NCBI GenBank assembly: GCA_964628685.1
Contig: CAZVNM010000004.1
Coordinates: 62,001-126,000, forward strand
Source: CALMEC01 sp964628685
Lineage (GTDB): Bacteria; Actinomycetota; Thermoleophilia; Miltoncostaeales; Miltoncostaeaceae
Direction: 5' to 3'
Length of the DNA stretch: 64,000 bases
The first letter of the stretch is position 1; the number at the start of each line of letters is the position of its first letter. This document shows, piece after piece, positions 18,078 through 25,978 of the stretch. The notes under the pieces were generated by a model. That model was not told the origin of the DNA. It was given only the letters and a program-made list of their open reading frames with translations, and did no database searches. Made by a program: the position numbers and the translations under genes.

Positions 18078-18719
18078 GTGAGCAGCACCACCGCCATCGA
18101 GATCCTGGGCTACGCCGCCTCGGTCCTGGTCACCGTGTCCCTGATGATGCGCTCGATCGTGCGTCTGCGGTGGATCAACCTGGTGGGCGCGCTGGCGTTC
18201 ACCGCCTACGGCCTCCTCATCCGGGCCTACCCCATCGTCCTCATGAACCTGCTGGTCGTCGGCATCAACCTGCTGCACCTGTGGCGCATGCGCCCCGCCC
18301 ACGAGGCCTTCGCCACGGTGCGGATGCGTCCCGACGACGATTTCGTGCGTGAGTTCCTCCGCGTCCACGCCGACGACATCGCCATGTCGCAACCCGCCTT
18401 CGACGACCGCCCGGACCCCGGCCGGCACGTGCTGGCCGTCCTGCGCGACATGGCACCCGCCGGCCTCCTCATCCTGGACGAGCCGCGGGACGGCGTCGCC
18501 CGCGTCGTGCTGGACTACGTGACGCCCGCCCACCGCGACCTGCGCGTGGGCAACCACCTGTTCCGGGCCGACCCCGGACCGCTGCACGCCCTCGGCGTCC
18601 GCACCGTCGAGGAGCCGGCCGGCGACGCGGAGCACGTCCGCTACCTGGAGCGCCTGGGGTTCACCCCCGATGGCACGACCTGGCGGCTTGACCTCCCCCC
18701 GCCCGCACCCGCTACGTGA
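18078..18719 (+). CDS. YgjV-type membrane domain fused to acyltransferase-like domain
   Basis: This is a 213-residue protein. The first 80 residues form three hydrophobic segments typical of the YgjV/Imp family (ILGYAASVLVTVSLMM, WINLVGALAFTAYGLLI, VLMNLLVVGINLLHLWRM). The C-terminal 130 residues are soluble. DYVTPAHRDLRVGNHLF and RYLERLGFTPDGTTWRLDL there resemble the last strands of a GNAT acyltransferase, so the protein may acylate a membrane-near substrate. The GNAT assignment is inference. The GTG start at 18078 is 49 bases from the divergent ATPase start. Its stop overlaps the convergent rex stop by 8 bases. Confidence 0.7.
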   Translation: MSSTTAIEILGYAASVLVTVSLMMRSIVRLRWINLVGALAFTAYGLLIRAYPIVLMNLLVVGINLLHLWRMRPAHEAFATVRMRPDDDFVREFLRVHADDIAMSQPAFDDRPDPGRHVLAVLRDMAPAGLLILDEPRDGVARVVLDYVTPAHRDLRVGNHLFRADPGPLHALGVRTVEEPAGDAEHVRYLERLGFTPDGTTWRLDLPPPAPAT

Positions 18720-19335
18720 GGTAGAAGTACAGCGCGTACAGGAGCTCGACGGCCGGGCTCGACGTGTGGACCGTCACGTCCGACGGCACCGTCAAGAGCG
18801 CATCCGAGTAGTTGAAGATGATCTTCACCCCCGAGGCCACCAGGTCGTCGGCCACCAGCTGCGCGGCGTGGCTGGGCACCGCCATGACGCCGACCATGAT
18901 CCCCTCGTCGGCGACGACCGCCGGGAGCTCCGAGTAGTGGCGCACCGACAGGTCGCCCACCTGCATGCCGACCTTGTCGGGGTCGACGTCGAAGATCGCC
19001 GAGATCCTGAACCCGTGATCGGCGAACACCCCGGAGCTCGCGATGGCGAGGCCCAGGTTGCCGGCGCCGAACAGGGCGATGTTGTGCTGGCCCGACGTGC
19101 GCAGGATCTTCCGGATCTGGCCGATGAGGGTGTCGATGTCGTAGCCGACACCGCGCTTGCCGAACTTGCCGAAGCCGGACAGATCGCGGCGGATCTGCGT
19201 GGGGTTGACGTTGGTGTACTCCGAGATCGCCTGTGAGGAGATGGAGACCTTGCCCATCTTCTTCGCCTGCGTCAGAACCTGGAGATAGCGGGAAAGCCGT
19301 GCCGCGACGCCGAGCGTCAGTCGATCCTGAGCCAT
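18712..19335 (-). CDS. rex: Redox-sensing transcriptional repressor Rex
   Basis: The 207-residue protein has the Rex architecture. The N-terminal winged helix spans about residues 1-75, with the recognition region TNVNPTQIRRDLSGFGKFG. A Rossmann domain follows, with NIALFGAGNLGLAIA near 90, and the C-terminal helix YALYFYL swaps between monomers. Rex binds operators when the NADH/NAD+ ratio is low and releases them when NADH is high, usually controlling respiratory and fermentative genes. I chose ATG 19335 (MAQDRL) because AAGGCAGG precedes it by a few bases. A candidate Rex-type palindrome lies 30 bases upstream, suggesting autoregulation. Confidence 0.93.
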   Translation of the reverse strand: MAQDRLTLGVAARLSRYLQVLTQAKKMGKVSISSQAISEYTNVNPTQIRRDLSGFGKFGKRGVGYDIDTLIGQIRKILRTSGQHNIALFGAGNLGLAIASSGVFADHGFRISAIFDVDPDKVGMQVGDLSVRHYSELPAVVADEGIMVGVMAVPSHAAQLVADDLVASGVKIIFNYSDALLTVPSDVTVHTSSPAVELLYALYFYLT

Positions 19336-19364
19336 GTGACCTGCCTTGGCCGTTTGCACAACGG

Positions 19365-19385
19365 TTTGTGCCGATTGGCTACAAA
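19365..19385. promoter_or_regulatory. Candidate Rex operator upstream of rex
   Basis: TTTGTGCCGATTGGCTACAAA has TTTGT/ACAAA arms around an inner GCC..GGC, similar to the TTGTG-N8-CACAA class of Rex sites. A second inverted repeat, GCACAA/TTGTGC, overlaps it at 19356-19371. The position 30 bases before the rex start fits autoregulation. Confidence 0.4.
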
Positions 19386-19416
19386 CTATCCCCCGCCCGG
19401 CCGGCGCGCAAGCGAT

Positions 19417-21960
19417 CTACGGCGTGCGGAACACGAATGGCCGACTGACCCGCGTCTGGGCCGGACCGTCACCCGCGGGCCGCGCCGTCACCCGCACCCG
19501 GTAGCGCCCCGCCGGCACCGCCTTGCCGTCCGGGCTGCGCGGTGAGAGGCGCAGGCGGTACGCGCCGCTCGGCCAGTCGCCACCGCCCGTGTCGACGGTC
19601 ATCGGGATCGGTGCGCCACCGGACTGCGGGACGAGCGCGACGCTGAGCGACCGCGCACCGCGACCCGCACGGCCGACCGTCACGCGGACCTCGGGTGCCG
19701 CGGGATCGGTGACGTCGACCACCGGTGCGCCGAGCGGCGCGGGCGGCGGCGGAGCACCGGTCACCACCAGCGGGGTCCGCGCGAGCGCGATGCCGTCCGG
19801 GTCGACCAGACGCACCGCACCGTTGAACACCCCGGCGCCGGCGGGGACGACCACCGTCATGGCGGTGCGACCGCGGGCGGGGATCGTGACCGACTCACCC
19901 GGCGCCACCGCGGTCCCCGCGGCGTCCATGAGCTCGGGCCGCACCGTGATCGGCGCCGCGCTCAGGGAGCTGACCGTGAAGCGCACCGTCACGGCCCGGG
20001 CGGCCACGCGTCGCCCGGAGAGGATCGCCGGCTCGAACGCCATCGGTCGCGGCGTCGCGGGCTGCGCGACGCCCGCGCCCTGCGCGGTGACGGGGGCGGC
20101 GGGAAGCGGCTGTGCGGCCTGCACCAGGAGGCTCCGCGCCTGGGCCGGGGTGATGTCGGGCATGTCGGTCCGAAGCCGCAGCGCCAGCGCCGCGACCTGG
20201 GCCGCCGACGCGCTCGTGCCGCTCATGCGCGCGACGAGCAGCTCGGCACCCTCACCGGGATACGCGGCGGGCACGTCCACCGCCGGCGCGACCAGGTCGG
20301 GCTCGATGGTGCCCCCGACGGTGGGTCCGCGTGAGGAGAACGAGGCGACGCCCGGCGTCGCGGCGGCCGTCGGGTCGGCCGTGATGCGGCCCTGAAGCTG
20401 CGGGTGGCGGGTGATGAGCTCACCCTGGGCGCGTCCCAGGCCCACGACGGTGATGGGCATCTCGAGGTCCGCGGCGATGCCGGGGAAGCGGCCGTCGCCC
20501 TCCTGATCCCACACGCCGAGTGCGGCGGCGCCGGCCTGTGCGGCCAGGCGGGCCTTCTCGGGGATGGAGGCCCCGCCGCGCCCGACGATCACGAGGGCAC
20601 CCCGCACCCGGCTCTGGCCCATGGCATCGGCGTAGTCCCCGGGGGCGTCGCCCCGCAGGAGCGCGTCCGGACCGTTCAGCACGACGATGGGAAGCGATGC
20701 ATCGGACGGTGCCGCGCCCATGAGCGGCAGGCTCGCGACGGTGGCGTCGGCGGCACCGACCCGCAGGCTGAGCGTCGCCGTGCGCGGTGCGGTCGGCGCG
20801 GACACACCGCCCACGGTGAGCACCGCGTCGGAGGCCGCCGGACCGGCGACCGTCCCGACGTTCCGTACCGGGCTGGGTCCCTCGTTGCCGGCCGGGGCGA
20901 CGACGACCGATCCCGCCCGGTCGGCGTTGACCGCCGCCCGACGGACCGGGTCGGCGGCGCCCGCGCCGTCACCGCGGGACACACCCAGCAGGATGACCGA
21001 GGCACGGTCCGACAGGTCACCGTTCTGGTCGGGGTCGACGGCACGGTCGAGGGCCGCGATCACGCGATCGGACCGCGCGAGCATCCTCAGGCGTCCGCCG
21101 ATCTGCTCGCCGGCCACCACGCGGTACGCGTACATGCGCGGCATCCGTTCGGGGGTGAGGCCGTGCAGCGCGTCGGAGCCGAGCACGATCCCCGCCATCT
21201 CGGTGCCGTGGGCCTCGAGGACCCGCGTCTGCGGCAGGGCCTCCGGTGTCGCGTTGCCGTTGACCAGATCGGCGCCGCCGACGATCAGACGGTCCGGGCC
21301 GATGCCGCCGCCCAGCCACGGGTGCTGCGGATGGACCCCGGAGTCGATGAGGGCGATGGACTGGGGTCGGGTCGCCGCGTCGGCGGGCGTCGCCGGCGTG
21401 GCCGGGGCGACGGGTGCGGGTTGGTCCGGGGACGTCGCGGGAGCGGCGGGCGCCGCGGGTGTCGCGGGTGCACCGGGGAGCGGCTTCCCCTGCGGGGTGG
21501 CACCGGTCTGCGCCGGGGCCAGGTATGTGACCGGGTAGACCGCCTTCACCCCGGGAAGCGCCGCGACCAGCGGCAGGCGACCGGTGGGGACCCGGATGGC
21601 CACGCCGTTCAGGACGTTGCGATAGCGATAGTTCACCACGGCGCCCAGGCCCATCAGCGTGGGCTCGAGCGACCGCTGGGCGACGTCCAGCTCGCCGCCG
21701 GCGGCGGCCCACTCACGGCGGGGGCGCTCGGCGAGCGGCGCGCCGTCCAGGACGACGACCGCCGACTCGAACTCCGACGGTCCCGGCAGGAGGGGTGCGC
21801 GGTGGGCGCCCACCACGTCGCGCCAGCCCTGGGCGGCAAGGAGCGCACGGTGGTCCACCCCACCGGCCTCGACGGCCGTCTCATCGGCCAGGAGCACCGG
21901 TCCGGAGGTCGCCAGGGCGCCGATCGCCAGCAGGCTCGCGTGTCGCAGCCAGGAGCTCAC
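19417..21960 (-). CDS. Secreted subtilisin-like serine protease (S8) with PA insert
   Basis: This is an 847-residue protein. It begins with a signal peptide (about residues 1-25) and an I9-type propeptide-like domain (about 60-160). A low-complexity Ala/Pro linker near 170-200 follows, then the subtilase domain. The triad is Asp near 206 (ALIDSGVH), His near 251 (AHGTEMAG, instead of the usual HGTHVAG) and Ser near 583 (SGTSASAA), with Asn in PAGNEG. A protease-associated domain is inserted before the Ser, and two beta-rich domains follow it. It likely acts outside the cell. The GTG start overlaps the tsaD stop (GTGA), so a secreted protease is translationally coupled to a tRNA-modification operon, an unusual pairing. 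Confidence 0.88.
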   Translation of the reverse strand: MSSWLRHASLLAIGALATSGPVLLADETAVEAGGVDHRALLAAQGWRDVVGAHRAPLLPGPSEFESAVVVLDGAPLAERPRREWAAAGGELDVAQRSLEPTLMGLGAVVNYRYRNVLNGVAIRVPTGRLPLVAALPGVKAVYPVTYLAPAQTGATPQGKPLPGAPATPAAPAAPATSPDQPAPVAPATPATPADAATRPQSIALIDSGVHPQHPWLGGGIGPDRLIVGGADLVNGNATPEALPQTRVLEAHGTEMAGIVLGSDALHGLTPERMPRMYAYRVVAGEQIGGRLRMLARSDRVIAALDRAVDPDQNGDLSDRASVILLGVSRGDGAGAADPVRRAAVNADRAGSVVVAPAGNEGPSPVRNVGTVAGPAASDAVLTVGGVSAPTAPRTATLSLRVGAADATVASLPLMGAAPSDASLPIVVLNGPDALLRGDAPGDYADAMGQSRVRGALVIVGRGGASIPEKARLAAQAGAAALGVWDQEGDGRFPGIAADLEMPITVVGLGRAQGELITRHPQLQGRITADPTAAATPGVASFSSRGPTVGGTIEPDLVAPAVDVPAAYPGEGAELLVARMSGTSASAAQVAALALRLRTDMPDITPAQARSLLVQAAQPLPAAPVTAQGAGVAQPATPRPMAFEPAILSGRRVAARAVTVRFTVSSLSAAPITVRPELMDAAGTAVAPGESVTIPARGRTAMTVVVPAGAGVFNGAVRLVDPDGIALARTPLVVTGAPPPPAPLGAPVVDVTDPAAPEVRVTVGRAGRGARSLSVALVPQSGGAPIPMTVDTGGGDWPSGAYRLRLSPRSPDGKAVPAGRYRVRVTARPAGDGPAQTRVSRPFVFRTP

Positions 21961-22979
21961 GCCGCGATCCCCCCGGGCGGTGCCGTCGCGACGGCGTCCT
22001 CGGCCAGATAATCGGGCCACGGCAGCGGGTCGGTGAACTGGGCGGCCGCACCGATCATGGCCGCGTTGTCGGTGCACAGGCTGCGGTCGGGAAACGCGGT
22101 GGTGAGCCCGGCGCGCTCGGCGTGAAGGGTCACCAGCTCGCGCAGCCGCCCGTTGGCCGCGACGCCCCCGCCCACCGTCACGGTGGGGACGTCGTACCGC
22201 ACGGCGGCGGCGACGAGACGGGTTGCGAGCGGACGCATCACCGCCTCCTGGTACGACGCCGCGAGGTCGGCGAGCAGAGGGCCGGCACCGTCGCCCAGGT
22301 CGCGCATGCGGTAGAGCAGCGCGGTCTTGACACCGGCGAACGAGAAGTCGCGCTGGTCGGCGCCCGAGAGGCCGACCGGGAACGTGAAGGCCGCCGGGTC
22401 GCCACCCGCCGCCAGGCGCTCCAGTGCCGGCCCGCCCGGGTACCCAAGCCCCAGGAGGCGCGCACCCTTGTCGATGGCCTCACCGGCGGCGTCGTCGCGC
22501 GTCTGGCCGAGGAGCTCCGGCGCGCGCAGGTCCTCCACCAGGTCCAGGCGCGTGTGGCCGCCCGACGCGACCAGGCTCATGAACGGCGGCTCGACCGCCA
22601 GGGGGGCCAGCCAGGCGGCGGCGATGTGGCCGTGCAGGTGGTCGACCATCGTGAGCGGCAGCCGTCGCGCGTAGGCGATCGCCTTGGCGGTGGCGACACC
22701 CACGAGCAGGGCGCCGATGAGCCCGGGCCGACGGGTGACGGCGATCTCGTCCACGTCGTCCCACCCGACGCCGGCCTCGGCCAGCGCGGCGTCCACAACG
22801 GCGTTGACCGTGCCGAGGTGGTGACGCGCGGCGACCTCGGGGACAACGCCGCCGTACGGCGTGTGCAGCTCGGCCTGGCTTGCGACCACGCTCGCGAGGA
22901 CGTCGCGCCCACGCACCAGCGCCGCGGCGGTCTCGTCGCAGGAGGTCTCGATCGCCAGAATGAGCGCGTCGTGCCTCAT
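21957..22979 (-). CDS. tsaD: tRNA N6-adenosine threonylcarbamoyltransferase TsaD
   Basis: The 340-residue protein is the catalytic subunit of t6A37 synthesis. It starts LILAIETSCDETAAAL and has the metal-binding HxxxH in VPEVAARHHLGTV, the ATP loop SGGHTRL near 130, and GGGVAANGRLRE near 265. It transfers the threonylcarbamoyl group to A37 of ANN-decoding tRNAs, working with TsaB and TsaE, whose genes lie upstream in the same operon. I placed the start at ATG 22979, which overlaps the rimI stop (ATGA). The downstream protease gene overlaps its stop in turn. Length is normal for the family. Confidence 0.95.
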   Translation of the reverse strand: MRHDALILAIETSCDETAAALVRGRDVLASVVASQAELHTPYGGVVPEVAARHHLGTVNAVVDAALAEAGVGWDDVDEIAVTRRPGLIGALLVGVATAKAIAYARRLPLTMVDHLHGHIAAAWLAPLAVEPPFMSLVASGGHTRLDLVEDLRAPELLGQTRDDAAGEAIDKGARLLGLGYPGGPALERLAAGGDPAAFTFPVGLSGADQRDFSFAGVKTALLYRMRDLGDGAGPLLADLAASYQEAVMRPLATRLVAAAVRYDVPTVTVGGGVAANGRLRELVTLHAERAGLTTAFPDRSLCTDNAAMIGAAAQFTDPLPWPDYLAEDAVATAPPGGIAA

Positions 22980-23464
22980 CCCGCCTCGTTCGGCAACAGC
23001 CACATGATCAGGGCGTCCTCACCGTTGTCACTGTAGTAGCGCGGCCTCCGACCGTGTGTTTCAAAGCCGAGTCGTTCGTACAACCGTATCGCGCGATCGT
23101 TCGAAACACGGACCTCCAGGGTGACGCCGGCGTTGGGGATGCGCTCACCCAGCCGCAGCGCGCCCCGGACGAGCGCCTCTCCGATGCGCCGGCCCCGGTG
23201 AAGGGGGTGCACCGTCACGTTCAACACGTGCCATACGTCCACCTGCAGGGCCACGAGGATGTAGCCGAGCACCTCATCGGCAAGCGTGGCCACCAGGTGG
23301 ATGCCACCGCCGCGACCGAGCTCCTCCTCCACCATCCGCCGGCCCCACGGGACGGGGTGGGATTCGCGTTCGATGGCCATCACCGCGTCCAGATCGCCGG
23401 CGCGCATCCGCCGCAGACGCAGGCGCTCCTTGGCGCCGCCGTGCGGCCGTTCGGCGGCGGTCAT
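22976..23464 (-). CDS. rimI: Ribosomal-protein-alanine N-acetyltransferase RimI-like
   Basis: This is a 162-residue GNAT enzyme. RRMRAGDLDAVMAIERESHPVPW is the RimI-type opening, with the conserved Glu and Pro-Trp. The acetyl-CoA site follows with VHPLHRGRRIGEALV (Q/RxxGxG/A type), and NDRAIRLYERLGFE is the C-terminal signature. RimI acetylates the N-terminus of ribosomal protein S18 and related proteins. In actinobacteria it is commonly encoded between tsaB and tsaD, as here. The ATG start at 23464 overlaps the tsaB stop (ATGA), and its stop overlaps the tsaD start. Confidence 0.92.
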   Translation of the reverse strand: MTAAERPHGGAKERLRLRRMRAGDLDAVMAIERESHPVPWGRRMVEEELGRGGGIHLVATLADEVLGYILVALQVDVWHVLNVTVHPLHRGRRIGEALVRGALRLGERIPNAGVTLEVRVSNDRAIRLYERLGFETHGRRPRYYSDNGEDALIMWLLPNEAG

Positions 23465-24150
23465 CCCGCCGCCGGCAGACGTCGGCGGCGGTTGACCTCC
23501 GCGTCGGGCAGCCGCAGATACATCGGTCGCACCGGGAGCCCACCACCGGCGTCGGCGCGTGCGACCGCGAGCGACGGGCGCACCAGGGCCACCTCGGGGT
23601 CGCTCACCACGCGCGCCGGTTGGCCCAGCGACTCCGCGACGAGACCGGCACCATCCCCGGCCACGACGACCGCGCCGAGACCGGCGAGCTGCGCCGCCAG
23701 ATCGGCCACCGGGACGGCCGCCGGCGCGACGCGCTGTGCGAGCGTCCCGTCCGCGTCCACGTCGTACACGGCGGTGAAGACCTCGCCCCGTCGCGCGTCG
23801 ATGACCGGCACGACGGGGGCGTCCACACCAACGTGGCGCGCGATGCCGAGGGCCAGCGTTTCGAGCGACGACACGCCGACGACCGAGACGTCCAGCGCCT
23901 GGCCGAGGCCCAGGGCGGTCGCGATCCCGATCCGCAGGCCGGTGAAGCCGCCGGGACCGACGCCCACCACGATGCGGTCGACCTCGGTGAGCGACACACC
24001 CGCCTCCTCGAGCAGGATGTGCAGCTCCTGCGCCACGCGGCGTCCCGCGCCGGGCTGGGACGCCACCAGGCGTTCGGCGACGACGGCGCCGTCGCGGACG
24101 AGCGCGAGCCCCGGGCACGGCGTTGCGGTGTCGAGTGCGAGTGTGGTCAC
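23461..24150 (-). CDS. tsaB: tRNA threonylcarbamoyladenosine biosynthesis protein TsaB
   Basis: This 229-residue protein has the ASKHA fold. It opens LALDTATPCPGLAL and has GVGPGGFTGLRIGIATALGLGQAL near residue 65, the TsaB signature, plus VIDARRGEVFTAVY near 115. TsaB is the non-catalytic partner that scaffolds TsaD and TsaE in t6A synthesis. The GTG start at 24150 lies 58 bases after the tsaE stop. The stop overlaps rimI. The loss of the second ATP motif seen in TsaD is normal for TsaB. Confidence 0.93.
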   Translation of the reverse strand: MTTLALDTATPCPGLALVRDGAVVAERLVASQPGAGRRVAQELHILLEEAGVSLTEVDRIVVGVGPGGFTGLRIGIATALGLGQALDVSVVGVSSLETLALGIARHVGVDAPVVPVIDARRGEVFTAVYDVDADGTLAQRVAPAAVPVADLAAQLAGLGAVVVAGDGAGLVAESLGQPARVVSDPEVALVRPSLAVARADAGGGLPVRPMYLRLPDAEVNRRRRLPAAG

Positions 24151-24208
24151 GGTCGATCGCCGTCCCGACCGGCGGTCGTCGCCCGGACCGACCCGGATCG
24201 CGCCCCTG

Positions 24209-24679
24209 TCAGGCCCGATGCGACCGCGCGATCGCCTCGCGCAGAGGGGTCTCGCGCGCGGGATCGGCGACCGTCAACGTTAGCAACCGCTCGTCGCCGC
24301 CCAGGTGGGCGATGCGCACGTCGACGGTCGGGACGCCGAAAACGTCGTCCAGGGCGTCGGGCCACTCGACCAGCACGAGGGCGTCCTCCGCGGCGGACAG
24401 GTAGAGCCCGGCCTCCTCGTCATCGATCTCACCCAGGCGGTAGGCGTCCAGGTGCGCGATGGGGATCCGCCCGTCCATGTAGGTCTGCACCACGGTGAAG
24501 GTGGGGCTCGTCACGTGTGCGCTCACCCCGAGCGCCCGGGCCACCCCCCGCACGAACGTGGTCTTGCCCGCGCCCAGGTCGCCGCGCAGGCTGACGACGT
24601 CACCCGGTCCCAGGATCTCGGCGAGCGCACGCCCGAGCGCCTCGGTGGCGTCGCCATCCGCTGTCCGGTGCTCGATCAG
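24209..24679 (-). CDS. tsaE: tRNA threonylcarbamoyladenosine ATPase TsaE
   Basis: This P-loop ATPase drives the TsaB-TsaD cycle. Walker A (GDLGAGKTT) lies near residue 37, followed by SPTFTVVQTY and HLDAYRLGEIDD, which carry the family's Ser/Thr and Asp residues. LVEWPDAL is also typical. The 5' end lacks an ATG, GTG or TTG. The coding frame runs back to a CTG at 24677-24679 that overlaps the udg stop as CTGA, mirroring the other overlaps in this operon. I chose that as a tentative start (156 residues). A start at the GTG inside Walker A's helix would lose the ATP site and is wrong. Confidence 0.82.
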   Translation of the reverse strand: MIEHRTADGDATEALGRALAEILGPGDVVSLRGDLGAGKTTFVRGVARALGVSAHVTSPTFTVVQTYMDGRIPIAHLDAYRLGEIDDEEAGLYLSAAEDALVLVEWPDALDDVFGVPTVDVRIAHLGGDERLLTLTVADPARETPLREAIARSHRA

Positions 24680-25413
24680 AAGAGGCCCAGCTGCTCCGGC
24701 TCGGCCGCCGGGGCGGGACGGTCCGGCTCGGCCGCCGGGGCGTCCGGCGTGGCGGCGGCCGGCGTCCCGTCATCGGACGCGTCCACGTCCGGCGGGTCCG
24801 CGGGTGCGATGGGTGCGACGTCCTCGTCGGCGATGCCGAGGAGCTGCGGGATGCGGCGAAAGTCGGTGCGAAGCGTCTCGAGCATCGCCGGCGTGTAGAG
24901 CGCGGCGGCCGGGTGGAACAGCGGGTAGAGCAGCACCGGGTGGCCGCCCACCTCGATGGGAAGCTCGCACCCGTGCACACGGCTGATGGAGTCCGGCCGG
25001 CCCGAGATCAGCTTGGTCGAGAAGTTACCGAGCGTGCAGATCATCCGCGGCCGGATGATCCCGACCTGGCGGAAGAGGTGCGGCTCGCACGAGCTGATCT
25101 CGCCGGCCAGCGGGTCGCGGTTGCCCGGCGGACGGCACTTGAGGACGTTGGTGATGAAGACGTCGTCGCGGCGCAGCCCGATCTCCCCGAGCAGCTGGTC
25201 CAAGAGCTTGCCGGCCGAACCCACGAACGGCAGCCCGGAGCGGTCCTCGTGGTACCCGGGCGCCTCGCCCACGAACATGATCTGGGCACCGGGGTCGCCG
25301 GACCCGGCCACCACCTGGGTGCGGGTCTGGTGAAGTGCGCAGCGCGTGCAGCCGAGGACCTCGGCCTCGTGGTAGCCGCGCAGACGGTCGGACCGGTCGT
25401 CGGCGGGATCCAT
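24676..25413 (-). CDS. Type-4 (Fe-S) uracil-DNA glycosylase
   Basis: The 245-residue protein removes uracil from DNA. It has the family 4 motif A GEAPGYHED near residue 45, a LKCRPPGNRDP segment and the C-terminal HPAA motif. Four Cys suit a 4Fe-4S cluster: GCTRC near 20, KCRPP near 85, and SCEPH near 100. A Pro/Ala/Asp-rich tail of about 50 residues follows the enzyme domain and ends in EQLGLF, which resembles sliding-clamp-binding peptides (QLxLF); that reading is inference. I chose ATG 25413 because a TAGTCT -10 element sits 7 bases before it, a leaderless arrangement. It heads the operon udg-tsaE-tsaB-rimI-tsaD-protease. Confidence 0.9.
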   Translation of the reverse strand: MDPADDRSDRLRGYHEAEVLGCTRCALHQTRTQVVAGSGDPGAQIMFVGEAPGYHEDRSGLPFVGSAGKLLDQLLGEIGLRRDDVFITNVLKCRPPGNRDPLAGEISSCEPHLFRQVGIIRPRMICTLGNFSTKLISGRPDSISRVHGCELPIEVGGHPVLLYPLFHPAAALYTPAMLETLRTDFRRIPQLLGIADEDVAPIAPADPPDVDASDDGTPAAATPDAPAAEPDRPAPAAEPEQLGLF

Positions 25414-25420
25414 GCGTCCG

Positions 25421-25426
25421 AGACTA
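25421..25426 (-). promoter_or_regulatory. -10 element of the leaderless udg-tsa operon
   Basis: TAGTCT on the minus strand ends 7 bases before the ATG at 25413, the spacing of leaderless actinobacterial transcripts. Confidence 0.55.
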
Positions 25427-25557
25427 CTGAGCCCCTCGGAGGGCGTCCACGCACCCGTCCGCGCGCGACCCGGGCCGGGCCCCGCGGGCCGAGGGATCGA
25501 CGGATCGGGCCGTGGGCGGTGCGTCCGTGGGCCTCCTGGGTCCATGGGCCCCGTATC

Positions 25558-25706
25558 CGTTCAATTGGACGCCCGCGGCCGTTCATTTGCGCAGTCCCGT
25601 GACGACCACGACACGATCACGTCACACGATCAGCGCACGATGCGGACAGGTCGCCACCGACTCGTCCCCCCGTTCAATTGGACGCCCGCGGCCGTTCATT
25701 TGCGCA
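25558..25706. repeat. 22-bp-phased palindrome cluster 2, as a 113-bp duplication
   Basis: CGTTCAATTGGACG at 25558-25571 and CGTTCATTTGCGCA at 25580-25593 (pitch 22) recur identically at 25671-25684 and 25693-25706, 113 bases apart, including the 8-base linker CCCGCGGC. No gene is seen in 25427-25843. Confidence 0.8.
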
Positions 25707-25843
25707 GGGTCGTCACCCGGCCCCGCCCGACGGTCCTCGCCACACCGCGGGATCCCGAGTGCGGAGAAACGCATGATTCATCACCGGAAACATCGGAAAT
25801 CGGGTTGGTCGTCCCTTCATGTGTAACCACTCATGTCGTCGGG

Positions 25844-25849
25844 TAGAAT
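25844..25849 (+). promoter_or_regulatory. panC: -10 element of the pantothenate operon
   Basis: TAGAAT lies about 130 bases before the panC start and predicts a leader of about 120 bases. No clear -35 is seen. Confidence 0.35.
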
Positions 25850-25978
25850 CTCCGATGCAACGAGCGAGTCAGCCTGGTATCCGAGTCGGAACTGGAGCGA
25901 ATCACTCACGAGCATCCGCCAGACGGTGGATCCCTCGTCCGTGCGCGACCTTCAGCGACGACCCTCCGGGAGTGCGAA

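Noticed and set aside
25844..25978. Riboswitch in the panC leader
   Set aside because: The leader of about 120 bases shows no conserved core or clear terminator/anti-terminator pair.
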